This document shows positions 1 through 8,370 of a stretch of DNA of 27,261 nt, in pieces. Below the pieces are notes generated by a model. It did no database searches. It was not told the origin of the DNA and worked only from the letters and a program-made list of their open reading frames with translations. The stretch is from a virus, in the IMG/VR virus record IMGVR_UViG_3300042090_000958, positions 1 through 27,261 of that record, one strand, 5' to 3'. The position numbers and the translations under genes are program-made. The stretch's first letter is position 1, and each line of letters begins with the position of its first letter.

Positions 1-1282
1 TCGGCTGCACGCTGCTCACGAACTGGACAAGGAAGTAGATATTTCGATCCGCTGCCAGAAAGGGCTGACTGCACAGGCTCACGCCGGTCACTGCCTGGAA
101 CGTCGGGGCGATTGTGCCCGTGAATACCACTGCGCAGTTCACCTGCTGCAGCGATGGCGTCGGGTTCGTTGTCTCCCACAGCACCAGCGCGTTGGCTGTC
201 TGATACGGCATGCAGGTAAGGCGCGCAATGGCATTCGCTGACGCTGTCGCCAGAGGCAGAACGCCAGTCACCAGATCGTTGATGGATGTATCGAATACGA
301 AGGCAAGCGCGTCGAACTGGAAGTTGTTCTCGACAACGGCCCCAATGAACACATGCGTGGTCGAAGCGGTGCCCATGGCACACGCGCACAGAGCAGTTAC
401 CGTAAGGCCGATCGGCAACGTCCCAGGGCTCGATGGCTGCCACGTTGTCGTGTTGATTGCCGTGACCACCAGGCTCGATCCCTGAGAGACCACTGCAACG
501 AGGCTAGTCCCGACGTGGCACACGTCATAGATGGCCTCATTCGTTCCCTGCGTAATGGCCGGAACGATCGTTGTGGCATAGGCGCTGGGAACAGCCTGCG
601 GGACGCTGGGGTTGATGAGCGCCACATATAGCTCGCCGCTTCTGGTGGTCGGATTGCTAGTGGACCCGTTCACGCCAACCAGGAAGACCGCGATAATGCT
701 GCCGACAACGATGCACTTCGGCGCATAGGACCCAATCGTCAGGTTCGACACATAGCTAGGCAGAACCGACCGGAACAGGTCCGCCGTTTGGTAGTAGACG
801 CTCTTGGACGCCTCATCGAGCACCTTGAGACCCACCGCGCCATTCAGCTCATAGGCAAAGACCGAAATCCCATTCAAGGAAGCCGTGTCTGAGTTGGTCG
901 CGCCCATGGCGCCAGAGTAGATCTGCGTCTCTGTCGGAAGGATGTTCGGGATGGGCCCGCGATTGACCCACTTATCTAGAGACGGCGGCAGCGTGTAGAA
1001 CTGCGACGGCCGACTATTGGGCACCGGTGCAGAGACAAGCCCAAGCTCATTATTGAACGAAACGAGCGACTGTCCATTGCGGACCACGCCACCGTATTCG
1101 GTACTTATCGCCGACGTGAGCGCGGTGTACCCGTTCCGCTTGTGCAGCTGCCCCAACGCACCCTTGTCAAACACCACGTTCTGCAGCTCGATAAACCTGT
1201 CGTTCCCCACGAGCACGGAGTTGTTCTCGAGATCAACCCCCGCCTGCAATGGGATGGAAACGACCTGTTTATCTAGGCCCAT
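1..1282 (-). CDS. Large tail/neck structural protein, 3' end cut off
   Basis: An open frame of 427 codons begins at ATG 1282-1280 and runs off the left edge without a stop. The start overlaps the stop of the upstream fiber gene by one base (TAATG), so the two are translationally coupled. The N-terminus reads MGLDKQVVSIPLQAGVDLE, followed by a segment on a first-strand 'ENVVF..GALGQLHKRNGY' pattern. From memory, this opening (IPL.AG.D....., then LENVVF and a KRNGY-type turn) is typical of large podoviral tail hub or DNA-stabilisation proteins that sit below the portal. The rest is rich in beta-prone, Val/Thr/Ser stretches and has no signal peptide. Position after the adaptor and fiber genes fits a tail component. 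The exact family is not certain. Confidence 0.75.
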   Translation of the reverse strand, partial: MGLDKQVVSIPLQAGVDLENNSVLVGNDRFIELQNVVFDKGALGQLHKRNGYTALTSAISTEYGGVVRNGQSLVSFNNELGLVSAPVPNSRPSQFYTLPPSLDKWVNRGPIPNILPTETQIYSGAMGATNSDTASLNGISVFAYELNGAVGLKVLDEASKSVYYQTADLFRSVLPSYVSNLTIGSYAPKCIVVGSIIAVFLVGVNGSTSNPTTRSGELYVALINPSVPQAVPSAYATTIVPAITQGTNEAIYDVCHVGTSLVAVVSQGSSLVVTAINTTTWQPSSPGTLPIGLTVTALCACAMGTASTTHVFIGAVVENNFQFDALAFVFDTSINDLVTGVLPLATASANAIARLTCMPYQTANALVLWETTNPTPSLQQVNCAVVFTGTIAPTFQAVTGVSLCSQPFLAADRNIYFLVQFVSSVQP

Positions 1283-2937
1283 TAGTACCCAACACAGATG
1301 TAGTTGATAATCGTAGGTGACGATCCTCCGTTCTGAACTGTGATCCCTGTCGTGGATGTAGAACACGTAGATACCCATGCGGTGTTGATCGTGTTGTCCA
1401 CAATCGAACAGTTGCAGATTGGCGCAACGGTAAAGTTTCGCGTCGAATCGCCTGAGCCTGAGAATGTGACCGTGTAGGACGTGTTCGCCGATGCCAGAGG
1501 AATGGATCCACCGCTAATCTTCGGGGACGCGGTAAACGAACTTCCTCCATCGAACGTGCTCAACGATGGCACCAACCCATTGCCGGTGTAAATCGGCAAT
1601 GTTCCGGCATCGAGTGAGCCAACAATGACCCCATTCGTCCAAATCGGCCCACCATCGACAATCAACGGCTCGCCGATGATCGTCTTATAAGCCGCTATGT
1701 CCGTCTGAAAGTGGGGCAGCAGGATGTTTACGCCGGTGTATTGCCCCGAAAGCTCGAGGGTCGATGCATTCATGTCGAATGCGTACATCTCCGAGCCAGC
1801 ATCGACAGCCTGCGCAATTAACTGTCCGTTGGCGTAAGTGAACAGATCGTTAAACTGCAGCCCATAGCCGGTTGTGATGGAAGTCGGTGTTGTGCCGGAA
1901 CCGCCCGTGACATTCCAAACCGTTTTCCCGCCATCGTCCGTGTAATACTGAACGTTAGCCCCCGAATAGATGTTGTTCACGGTGATGTCGGGGAGGTTTG
2001 CCAAAACAGGCACCTGAATCGTTGCGAAATCGCCAGCGTCCGCGATGAATGTCCCTAGGTACGGATTGGACAGCCCACCCGATGGCCAGCTCGTGATGCA
2101 GCCGTTGCCGCTGATGCAATACTTAGCAGCGTATGCCTCTGCACCAGCATCCACGACAGCCGCCGCGAGCTCGCCTGTCGTCTGTAGTTTGAAGATGCCT
2201 GACGGAGTGGCTTTCAGAACGATATCGCCGCTCACGTCCTCATAGACAGACGACGTGTTGGTGATATCTAGCCCCACCTGGGCCCCCGAAACGACCATGA
2301 TCCCGGCGTCGAACTGCGTCTCCGGGCAGTACATCACGCCGCCCGAGTAGTAGCAGCCTCCCGCACCAGGCCAGCTCGTCAGGCATGTTCCATTGAGGCA
2401 ATACTGCGCAGCGTTGGACACGCCAAAGAATCCTGCGTCGACGACTTCCGTCTGCGCATAGCCCAGATTCGTCGACGTCGAATAGCACCACCAATAGGCG
2501 CCCTGATGTGGATTGCCGCTCGGAAACGCGTACAGCACACAGTCGAAATTAGGGGAATTGATGCCCAGGTCAGAGTAACCAAAATTAAGCGTCCCGCTGC
2601 TAGACGCTTCCATGATCATTCCATAGCCACCGTCAGGCCAATAGCCACCGGCGTCCCACATCGCTGCGGTGTTGTTGCCCAGGAAGATGTACGGATAGGA
2701 CGAGACTGCGTAAAGCCCGTAGCTATCGATCTCCGACGCCAGCGGCGCACCAGCATCGAACGGGAACGGGAAGAAGAAGTTGGCGCCAGGAAACGACGTG
2801 CTGCCGTTGATCTCGAGCTGCTGATTCTCGGGGTTGATGTTCTGCGTCACCACCTGCCCGAAATAGCCAGAGTCAGCGCTGATCCCGGGGAATCCCTGGC
2901 CAGCCGTCAAAGCTGCAATGAGTGCGAAGGCATGCAT
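1282..2937 (-). CDS. Tail-fiber-like protein with hydrophobic leader and DAG motifs
   Basis: A 551-residue protein. The frame is open upstream to 3072, but ATG 2937 is chosen because TGAGGA lies just before it and it follows the stop of the upstream gene by a few bases; the longer form would overlap that gene by more than 100 bases. The N-terminus (MHAFALIAALTAGQGFPG) is a short hydrophobic leader without a basic n-region. Eight Asp-Ala-Gly and four Asp-Gly-Gly motifs are spread along the chain. Two related modules contain YCLNGTCLTSWPG and YCISGNGCITSWPS. The C-terminal about 60 residues (FTVAPICNC to NYICVGY) resemble the beta-rich terminal knob of many phage fiber proteins. It lies between the head-tail genes and a large tail gene. 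Likely an adhesin or receptor-binding protein; host receptor unknown. Confidence 0.7.
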   Translation of the reverse strand: MHAFALIAALTAGQGFPGISADSGYFGQVVTQNINPENQQLEINGSTSFPGANFFFPFPFDAGAPLASEIDSYGLYAVSSYPYIFLGNNTAAMWDAGGYWPDGGYGMIMEASSSGTLNFGYSDLGINSPNFDCVLYAFPSGNPHQGAYWWCYSTSTNLGYAQTEVVDAGFFGVSNAAQYCLNGTCLTSWPGAGGCYYSGGVMYCPETQFDAGIMVVSGAQVGLDITNTSSVYEDVSGDIVLKATPSGIFKLQTTGELAAAVVDAGAEAYAAKYCISGNGCITSWPSGGLSNPYLGTFIADAGDFATIQVPVLANLPDITVNNIYSGANVQYYTDDGGKTVWNVTGGSGTTPTSITTGYGLQFNDLFTYANGQLIAQAVDAGSEMYAFDMNASTLELSGQYTGVNILLPHFQTDIAAYKTIIGEPLIVDGGPIWTNGVIVGSLDAGTLPIYTGNGLVPSLSTFDGGSSFTASPKISGGSIPLASANTSYTVTFSGSGDSTRNFTVAPICNCSIVDNTINTAWVSTCSTSTTGITVQNGGSSPTIINYICVGY

Positions 2938-2944
2938 TGATTCC

Positions 2945-3268
2945 TCAGGGGGAGATGGGGCCGAAAGCCTTCCATGTGCCGGGGGATCCTGCCGTGGTGC
3001 ATACCCAGCCAACGATCCCGCCGGGGATGGGGTTGGAATTCCACACGATGGCTCCGAGTGCGTAGGGTCCACCTGTCGTTGGAAATGTCACATTCACAGT
3101 GAAGCTCGGCCCTGGCGGCGGATTGTTGGCGGAATAGACCAGCGAATCGATCAGCTCGAGATTCACGGCTTCGATGTACGGATAAGTGCCCGGGGTCGTG
3201 TTGTTCGTGGCTCCCGGCGTTGTCCCACCGACCGGAATCGTCAGCCCAAGATTTGGAGTCGTGGCCAT
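2945..3268 (-). CDS. Small structural protein, probable fiber or tail accessory
   Basis: A 107-residue protein starting at ATG 3268, one base after the stop of the upstream gene. The N-terminal half is Pro/Gly/Thr rich (LGLTIPVGGTTPGATNN). The C-terminal part (GGIVGWVCTTAGSPGTWKAF) matches a short pattern, GW-[VI]-C-x-T-x-G-x-P-G-x-W-K, that recurs at the ends of phage tail or fiber proteins. No signal peptide or membrane segment is visible. It sits between the adaptor group and the fiber gene, so a role in attaching or trimming the fiber is plausible, but this is inferred from position. Confidence 0.65.
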   Translation of the reverse strand: MATTPNLGLTIPVGGTTPGATNNTTPGTYPYIEAVNLELIDSLVYSANNPPPGPSFTVNVTFPTTGGPYALGAIVWNSNPIPGGIVGWVCTTAGSPGTWKAFGPISP

Positions 3269-3269
3269 C

Positions 3270-3623
3270 TCACCCGCCGTTGAAGAAGTAGAGTGGAACC
3301 TTCAACGCCGTGGTGAGCGCCGTCGGGCTATTCGCCGTCCCGTAAGCCAGCTGAAGAACGATCGTCCCTGCCGCCGGCACTGTCGGGCTGATAAACACCG
3401 TCGCCCCGGCTAGCGAGCTGAGGCCCGGTAGGCACGTAATACCCGCCGACGATGCGAGTTTGTGGCTCACGACGACGTCGGTATACGTTTTGACGAACGT
3501 CGCCGACACCAGCGTCCCGCTGAGCAGCGTATTGCCCAGAAATTGCTGGAACGCGCTGCTTATGTTCGACTGAATACGCTGCAGCAGCGAGTCGCCTGTT
3601 TGAATGGGCTGGAACGGTGTCAC
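3270..3623 (-). CDS. Hypothetical structural protein
   Basis: A 117-residue protein with a GTG start that overlaps the stop of the adaptor gene as GTGA. The N-terminus (PFQPIQTGDSLLQRIQSNIS) is predicted helical. The remainder is beta-prone, with Val/Thr/Ala-rich strands, and ends in LKVPLYFFNGG. Similar small proteins between adaptor and fiber genes in podoviruses are virion components, so a tail or head accessory role is likely. I do not recognise a family. Confidence 0.65.
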   Translation of the reverse strand: MTPFQPIQTGDSLLQRIQSNISSAFQQFLGNTLLSGTLVSATFVKTYTDVVVSHKLASSAGITCLPGLSSLAGATVFISPTVPAAGTIVLQLAYGTANSPTALTTALKVPLYFFNGG

Positions 3624-4582
3624 CAGCTACCCCCGCCGACACCCCAGCCACTGTCGCTACCCACGCCGCCATCCCAGCCATAGCCACCTGTTACGACCTC
3701 CGGATCCCCAGCCTGTCTATTGGACTTCTCTGCATCGATGCGCATCAGCATCGCCTGTCGCTGCGCCAATAGCGCACTGACGTCCATCTCTTGCTTCACT
3801 GCGCATTTGATCGCAGAGTCCAGGATGACGTAGTCCTCCCACCCAGCAATCCCGTCGAACGTCGTAGCGCAGAGCGAAAGCGGACAAGAGTAGGTCCATA
3901 GGATGCTATTGTCCTGTGTCGTCCCAGGCACGTTCCATGAAGGCGCCGTCCCGCCGCTGGTGCCGGCACTCAGCGCCGTGAACACCTGCTGCGTAGCGTT
4001 GCCAGTTGCTGGCGTAAGCGTCACCGTTACCTGCGCGCCCTGGGCATAGGCCGTGCTCGTCGCGTAAGCCGTGGGCAGCGTGGCGCACAGCAAAGGCGGC
4101 TCTGGAATGTATTGCAGCCGAATCGGGCCCGGGATGTTACCCGTGTTCGGCAGAAACGAGATGTTCTGCCCCTGCAGCTGGTAACTCAGGTTGATCCATC
4201 CCAGATACTGCTGCCCGCCACCGACGAAGCCCGGGCTCTGATTGCGCTGGTGGATGTTGTACGGCCGGATCGAACGCCACGTAATGCCGGAACTGTCTAG
4301 GCCAAGGTCTACGTTGACCAGCTTGTAGAAGTCCTGCGGCAGGGCATAGACGTAAGTGCCGGATACGATGGGCAGGAAGTAATCTGGCGCCCAATAGTAG
4401 TTGTCCCCATAGGCACTAACGAGAAGGCCGAAGAGCTCGCAGACCGACGCATTGAGGTAAGACGTCATCTCGACGTCTGTCACGTTGTCGTCTGCGTTCT
4501 GCCCGAAAGCGTTGTTCTGGCCGCCAAGATCCACGCGCTGACGCACCGCTAACGCCATTTGAGCTAGAGATTGTGCGCGCAT
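3620..4582 (-). CDS. Head-tail adaptor protein with an inserted beta module
   Basis: A 320-residue protein with a strong GAGGAG site before ATG 4582. Residues 1-165 (RAQSLAQMALAVRQRVDLGG, then LPQDFYKLVNVDL and GPIRLQYIPEPP) and residues 242-300 (FDGIAGWEDYVILDSAIKCA, then a helical KQEMDVSALLAQRQAMLMRI) fit the podoviral adaptor proteins that bind under the portal. Between them, residues about 172-232 read like a separate beta module: an AY.QGAQV strand, then FTALSAGTSGGTAPSWN and a W near the end. That pattern (Y-x-x-G-x-x-V, A-G-T-S-G, P-x-W) is familiar from carbohydrate-binding-like inserts in tail proteins. The C-terminus is Gly/Trp rich. Confidence 0.75.
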   Translation of the reverse strand: MRAQSLAQMALAVRQRVDLGGQNNAFGQNADDNVTDVEMTSYLNASVCELFGLLVSAYGDNYYWAPDYFLPIVSGTYVYALPQDFYKLVNVDLGLDSSGITWRSIRPYNIHQRNQSPGFVGGGQQYLGWINLSYQLQGQNISFLPNTGNIPGPIRLQYIPEPPLLCATLPTAYATSTAYAQGAQVTVTLTPATGNATQQVFTALSAGTSGGTAPSWNVPGTTQDNSILWTYSCPLSLCATTFDGIAGWEDYVILDSAIKCAVKQEMDVSALLAQRQAMLMRIDAEKSNRQAGDPEVVTGGYGWDGGVGSDSGWGVGGGSW

Positions 4583-4585
4583 TGG

Positions 4586-4849
4586 CTACTCCTCGGGCTC
4601 TTCGTCTTCCTCACCACCCTCGTGCGGCCCCTCTTCGTGCGGCGCGCCATCGCAGATAGTGAAAGCGTCGTGGAACGCCTTCGCCATCGCCATGTGGTCC
4701 TTGGCGTCGTAAGCGTCGCACCAGTCGGCCATGGCATCCTCGAGCCCAGGCGGCACGCCATCGCCATCAGGCGCAGCGTCGCCGCCCATATCGTCTTCCT
4801 TCTTTTTCTTGGCCAGAATCAGGAGCAGCGGGTTTTTCTTAGGTTCCAT
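4586..4849 (-). CDS. Small acidic protein
   Basis: An 87-residue protein with AAGGAG before ATG 4849. It starts with a basic stretch (LILAKKKKEDD) and becomes strongly acidic, ending in a run rich in Glu and Asp (GGEEDEEPEE). A central helical segment contains MADWCDAYDAKDHMAMAKAF. Acidic small proteins in this position, between capsid-associated genes and the adaptor, can be capsid accessory or internal proteins. No family is recognised. Confidence 0.65.
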   Translation of the reverse strand: MEPKKNPLLLILAKKKKEDDMGGDAAPDGDGVPPGLEDAMADWCDAYDAKDHMAMAKAFHDAFTICDGAPHEEGPHEGGEEDEEPEE

Positions 4850-4858
4850 TAGTGCTCC

Positions 4859-5335
4859 TTACGGGATAGCCGAGAACGAAGGCTGATAGAGAACCTGCGT
4901 GTTGTCGTTGCTGGCCAGCAGCGACCAGTGGATGAACGAGCCCTGATTCGTCGGGCTGCCTGGCTGCGTGATGTCGGCCAGCGCATTCGTCTCGGTGTTC
5001 CAAACGTTGATAACGAACGTGTTGCCCGTGACTGCCCCGATGGTCGATGCCAGCGTCAGCGTCGACGCAGCCGGGTCAATCTGCAGACACGTGCGCAGGC
5101 TATTAATTTTGGCGATCGTTCCGGCCTTCCCGAAGTTACCAATCAGCGTGACGAGGAAGATCCCAGTGCCAGTGCGAGACACTGTCCAGCGAGACGATCC
5201 AACAGTCGCAGCCGTCGGAGTGCCAGAGCCAGCCGGCTTAATAGCCCCACCATACAGGCCCATTTGATTCTCATTCCCCTGCACAGGGAACGGGTATGAG
5301 TTGATGATCCCATTGTAGTAATTGGCCAGAGCCAT
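4859..5335 (-). CDS. Beta-rich capsid-associated protein, paralogue of the next gene upstream
   Basis: A 158-residue protein, ATG 5335, with GGAG eight bases ahead. It contains WTVSRTGTGIFLVTLIGNFG, which parallels VTSVTRTGTGAFTVTLANQF in the gene just upstream. Both are then followed by a short strand, a GAVTG or GANVTG turn, and an N-x-x-T-x-A-x-A-D-I motif. The two genes therefore look like an ancient tandem duplication. Their place right after the capsid gene suggests decoration or head-fiber proteins. This is inference from order; no enzymatic motif is visible. Confidence 0.65.
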   Translation of the reverse strand: MALANYYNGIINSYPFPVQGNENQMGLYGGAIKPAGSGTPTAATVGSSRWTVSRTGTGIFLVTLIGNFGKAGTIAKINSLRTCLQIDPAASTLTLASTIGAVTGNTFVINVWNTETNALADITQPGSPTNQGSFIHWSLLASNDNTQVLYQPSFSAIP

Positions 5336-5339
5336 GGGA

Positions 5340-5762
5340 TTACTCCACCCCGCCCGCCGGGTATGACGTCCCGGAGGACTTCACGAAGAGAGAAAGGTTG
5401 ATGATGTTCCCGGCATTCTCCGAGATGTCAGCCGCCGCACCCGTGCTCGCGTTCTGAACCAACAGAGTCACGGTCTGAGCGCCGGTGCCTGCACCCGTCA
5501 CGTTGGCACCGGTGATCACACACTGGTAGGCAACGCCGCCCGGACTAGCCAGCTGCATCGTGGTCTGAGCGCTGACGAGTGCGCGAAATTGATTCGCAAG
5601 CGTCACGGTAAAAGCGCCGGTGCCGGTGCGCGTGACACTAGTCACACCCTGACCGCTCACGATAACCGGTGCGCTTGATCCCTGCGGCTGGAAGCTAATC
5701 CCGATCAGCTTCCCATCACGAACCATGCTCTTGAGGCTTGAAGGCCATGCAAAATTGGACAC
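5340..5762 (-). CDS. Beta-rich capsid-associated protein, possible decoration protein
   Basis: A 140-residue protein with a GTG start and a clean AAAAGGAG site seven bases ahead, which decides the start. It shares the RTGTGAFTVTL core and the later AADISENAGNIINLSLFV segment with its downstream neighbour. It is the first gene after the capsid terminator, so its level may be set by read-through of that hairpin. Decoration or head-completion proteins commonly follow the major capsid gene, hence the suggestion. No signal peptide, no cysteine pairs and no catalytic motif are seen. Confidence 0.65.
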   Translation of the reverse strand: MSNFAWPSSLKSMVRDGKLIGISFQPQGSSAPVIVSGQGVTSVTRTGTGAFTVTLANQFRALVSAQTTMQLASPGGVAYQCVITGANVTGAGTGAQTVTLLVQNASTGAAADISENAGNIINLSLFVKSSGTSYPAGGVE

Positions 5763-5786
5763 TTGGGACTCCTTTTACGCTTGAGG

Positions 5787-5832
5787 GGAAAACCAAAGTG
5801 AGGGGGCCAGCGGTAATCCCGCCGACCCCCTC
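5787..5832 (-). terminator. Rho-independent terminator after the capsid gene
   Basis: On the minus strand, ten bases after the capsid stop, GAGGGGGTCGGCGG pairs with CCGCTGGCCCCCTC around a five-base GATTA loop: 14 pairs, two of them G-T wobbles. A T-rich stretch (ACTTTGGTTTTCC) follows. This is a strong intrinsic terminator or attenuator that would reduce transcription from capsid into the downstream genes. The stem spans 5800-5832 and the T-rich part about 5787-5799. Confidence 0.8.
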
Positions 5833-5841
5833 AACCGTTCA

Positions 5842-7266
5842 TTACCCGTTGGGGAGGAGCACAACCGCATTGTGCCCAGGAGCTCGCGAAGCAAGCTGGT
5901 AATAGGCTTTAAGTTGGTACTGAAATTGATTGGCATTCTGCAGACGCAGGAAATAGTTCCCAATGTCCGCTTCCTCGAGGTGAGGGATTTCGCCCTTCCC
6001 GAAGATTCCCCAGGTATCCTCTTCGAGCACGAATGCCGTCATGGCGCCGCTGTAGCCGGAGCTGGGCGGGTACGTGCTGTTGAGGAACGGCGCGCACTGG
6101 GGATCCGAAACGACGCGGATCATTCCGTGCGGGGTTGGCAGCTCGAGCTCCGAGAAGCCGAAGCTGCCGGTGTCCGACGGGCCCTCTCCCATCCGGCCTG
6201 GATACATACCCTGCGATTGCAGGCTCAGGCTGAGGTTGTAGAACGCCACCGGGTTGAGGATGATCATCGACGGCCGGGCGCTGACCTGGTGCAGCTGCGA
6301 GACCGCCAGGGTCAAAGCCTCGCGGATGCTGCCGAGGTTCAGACCCGCCGCAGTGGCATCGATCACCTGTCCGTAGGCGAAGCCGTTCTGATAGCGAGGA
6401 ACGCTGAAGAAGCTGTCATTCGAAGCCGGCCCACCAGGCGGGCACCAAGCAAGGACGCCCTGCGGCACCGCGCTGTTGGCCGTCGTGAACGGGATCACGG
6501 ACGAACCGTTACCCGTGCTCGAGAAGTCGCCGGCCATGTAGATCACATCGCCTGCTGCAATCGACGTCCAGATGGTGTTTAGCGCGATAGCAGTCGTTGC
6601 GCCAACACCGCTCAGCGTCATCTGGCCAGCGTTCGGGCCGGTGTAAATGACGTTGATCACCTGAGCGCAGCCAGTCACAACGCTGCCGAGCGTGGTGTTT
6701 GTGCCGGCCGTGCGCTGCGTTCCGCCAGGCGCCGAGGCCGTCTGAACCCAATCGCCCTTCTGGAAGCGCACCGCCGTGCTTGGATCCGCAAGCGTCAGCG
6801 TGGTCGAGGATACCGTCTGCGAGCTCGAGATCTGAGCCATCACGCCGGTGCCGTCGCCATAGCAATATGCCGCCATGAGCTGGGCAACGCGCCGCTTCTT
6901 GGTGTCGACTTCGAGCGTCAGGTCTGCAATGAACGCGTCGGAAGGCGACTCCGAAGCAACCATCGCTTCACCATCGATCAGGCCAACGCCGAAGGTAAGC
7001 GCGCGGGTGAGCTGGAAGGCCAGCGACGTGGCAGGCGATGCACCGCCGGCGCAAGCCGCGAAGTTCGTTCCAACGCCACCGCCAGAGCCCGTGATGAGCG
7101 GGATCGGGATGTTTGCGCCACCACTAGACGTGTCTGCACGCTCGAGAAGCTCCGTGACAAAAGGACCAGCCTCGATCATCACGTTCTCAACTTCATCTTT
7201 GGAAATATAGTGTTGCTTCAGAACAGCCGTAAGGCTTTGCAGAGATGACGGGGTAGGAATAGCCAT
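5842..7266 (-). CDS. Major capsid protein
   Basis: A 474-residue protein with GAGG six bases before ATG 7266. The N-terminus (LTAVLKQHYISKDEVENVM) followed by a P-F-V-T-E-L-L-E-R helix and a Gly-rich loop (ITGSGGGVGTNF) fits the N-arm and E-loop area of HK97-fold coat proteins. Later features are a DLTLEVDTKKRRVAQLMAAY helix and a C-terminal region with HLEEADIGNYFLRLQNANQF. Length, position straight after a scaffold gene, and the strong terminator after it all fit a highly expressed coat protein. The family assignment rests on pattern and order, not on a search. Confidence 0.85.
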   Translation of the reverse strand: MAIPTPSSLQSLTAVLKQHYISKDEVENVMIEAGPFVTELLERADTSSGGANIPIPLITGSGGGVGTNFAACAGGASPATSLAFQLTRALTFGVGLIDGEAMVASESPSDAFIADLTLEVDTKKRRVAQLMAAYCYGDGTGVMAQISSSQTVSSTTLTLADPSTAVRFQKGDWVQTASAPGGTQRTAGTNTTLGSVVTGCAQVINVIYTGPNAGQMTLSGVGATTAIALNTIWTSIAAGDVIYMAGDFSSTGNGSSVIPFTTANSAVPQGVLAWCPPGGPASNDSFFSVPRYQNGFAYGQVIDATAAGLNLGSIREALTLAVSQLHQVSARPSMIILNPVAFYNLSLSLQSQGMYPGRMGEGPSDTGSFGFSELELPTPHGMIRVVSDPQCAPFLNSTYPPSSGYSGAMTAFVLEEDTWGIFGKGEIPHLEEADIGNYFLRLQNANQFQYQLKAYYQLASRAPGHNAVVLLPNG

Positions 7267-7281
7267 TTAAACCTCAAAAGT

Positions 7282-8370
7282 TTAGTGCTTTTCGGCCTTC
7301 GCTTCGGCCATAAGCCTTGCGGCTTTGGCTAATTCGATGCGCTCTGGCCTACTAAGCATCCTGGCTTTGGGCTTGGGCTGAGCCGAAGCTTGTTCGCCAG
7401 GTGGAGTGGATGCGGACTGTCGCCGAAAAAACCCTGTCTTGGTGACGCCCTGCTTGGCAGCTTCGATCAACGCTGCCTTATCCTTCTCCAGCTTATCTTT
7501 TGCGGCTTGTTCCTCTTCCGCTTTCAGACGTTGCTGAATTTTCTTAGAGCTACGGTACTCCTCAAAAGACTCTTCCAACAGTGTGGATTCTACCGCTTCA
7601 AGGGCGAATGTAAATAGCTGGGAAGTGTTGAGCGGGTTGAACAGCTCAGCGATGTCTGCCGGTGTAGTGTCTTTCAGCTGGCCAGTTTTCGGATCACTGT
7701 GCTGCGCGTATGTGTCCTCAATGAGTTTCCAAGCGCGCTCCTGGCCGTTTTTACGCGAACAAAGCTCATACTTGTCTTTGTCGGAGTCGATCATCCGCTT
7801 CATTTGCTTCTGATTGTTATCGATGAACTGTTTCGTGTTCTCAGTGGCCTGCTGCTCACGCGTTCGGCGGTCGACCTCTTCGCGTTCGGCCTTCATCTTC
7901 ATTTCGAACTTTTGAAGCTCGGCCTGGACAATCTGCTCCGGCGTGCGCTTGTCGCCCTGAATTTTCCGCTTGGCTAGCTCCTCGAAGCTCAGGCCCAATC
8001 GGCCCAAAAGTTCGTCAGGGTTTTCCTTGGCCAGTCGCTTGGCCTCTGCCAGCTCTGCCTTGGCGCGTTGTGCCTCTTGCAGTTCCGTGCGCTGGCTCTC
8101 GAGCCATTTCTCACGCTCGGCCTTCAGCTGCTCGCGTTCACGGTAAAGCTTGGCCTCATCGCGCTTGAGACGGGCTGCAGACTCAGCGCGGCGCTCGATA
8201 TCCTTCTTCTTCTTTTCCTCTTCGGCCGGAGACGCTTCGGCAGTTAGCCCAAGCGGGGACTTGGCAACAGCAGGCGCGGCAGGTTCTGCCGGTTTTGCCG
8301 GTGCGGCAGGCTTGAGCGGATTGGCAGGGGCGGCGGGCGAAGCGGGAGCGGCAGGAGCAGCCTCAGGCAT
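7282..8370 (-). CDS. Capsid scaffolding protein
   Basis: A 362-residue protein. ATG 8370 overlaps the end of the small upstream gene by eight bases. The first about 45 residues are almost only Ala, Pro and Lys (low complexity). Residues about 50-120 are a long charged coiled coil (KKKKDIERRAESAARLKRDE and onward, with KAEREKWLESQRTELQEAQR). Further helices follow, and the C-terminus is basic (SRPERIELAKAARLMAEAKA). High Glu/Lys/Ala content, no globular motif and a place directly before the capsid gene are the usual signs of a scaffold that is released during head maturation. Confidence 0.85.
   Translation of the reverse strand: MPEAAPAAPASPAAPANPLKPAAPAKPAEPAAPAVAKSPLGLTAEASPAEEEKKKKDIERRAESAARLKRDEAKLYREREQLKAEREKWLESQRTELQEAQRAKAELAEAKRLAKENPDELLGRLGLSFEELAKRKIQGDKRTPEQIVQAELQKFEMKMKAEREEVDRRTREQQATENTKQFIDNNQKQMKRMIDSDKDKYELCSRKNGQERAWKLIEDTYAQHSDPKTGQLKDTTPADIAELFNPLNTSQLFTFALEAVESTLLEESFEEYRSSKKIQQRLKAEEEQAAKDKLEKDKAALIEAAKQGVTKTGFFRRQSASTPPGEQASAQPKPKARMLSRPERIELAKAARLMAEAKAEKH

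Noticed and set aside
2938-3072. 45-residue N-terminal extension of the fiber gene
   Set aside because: It overlaps the upstream gene and lacks a ribosome site; ATG 2937 has one and gives a hydrophobic leader.
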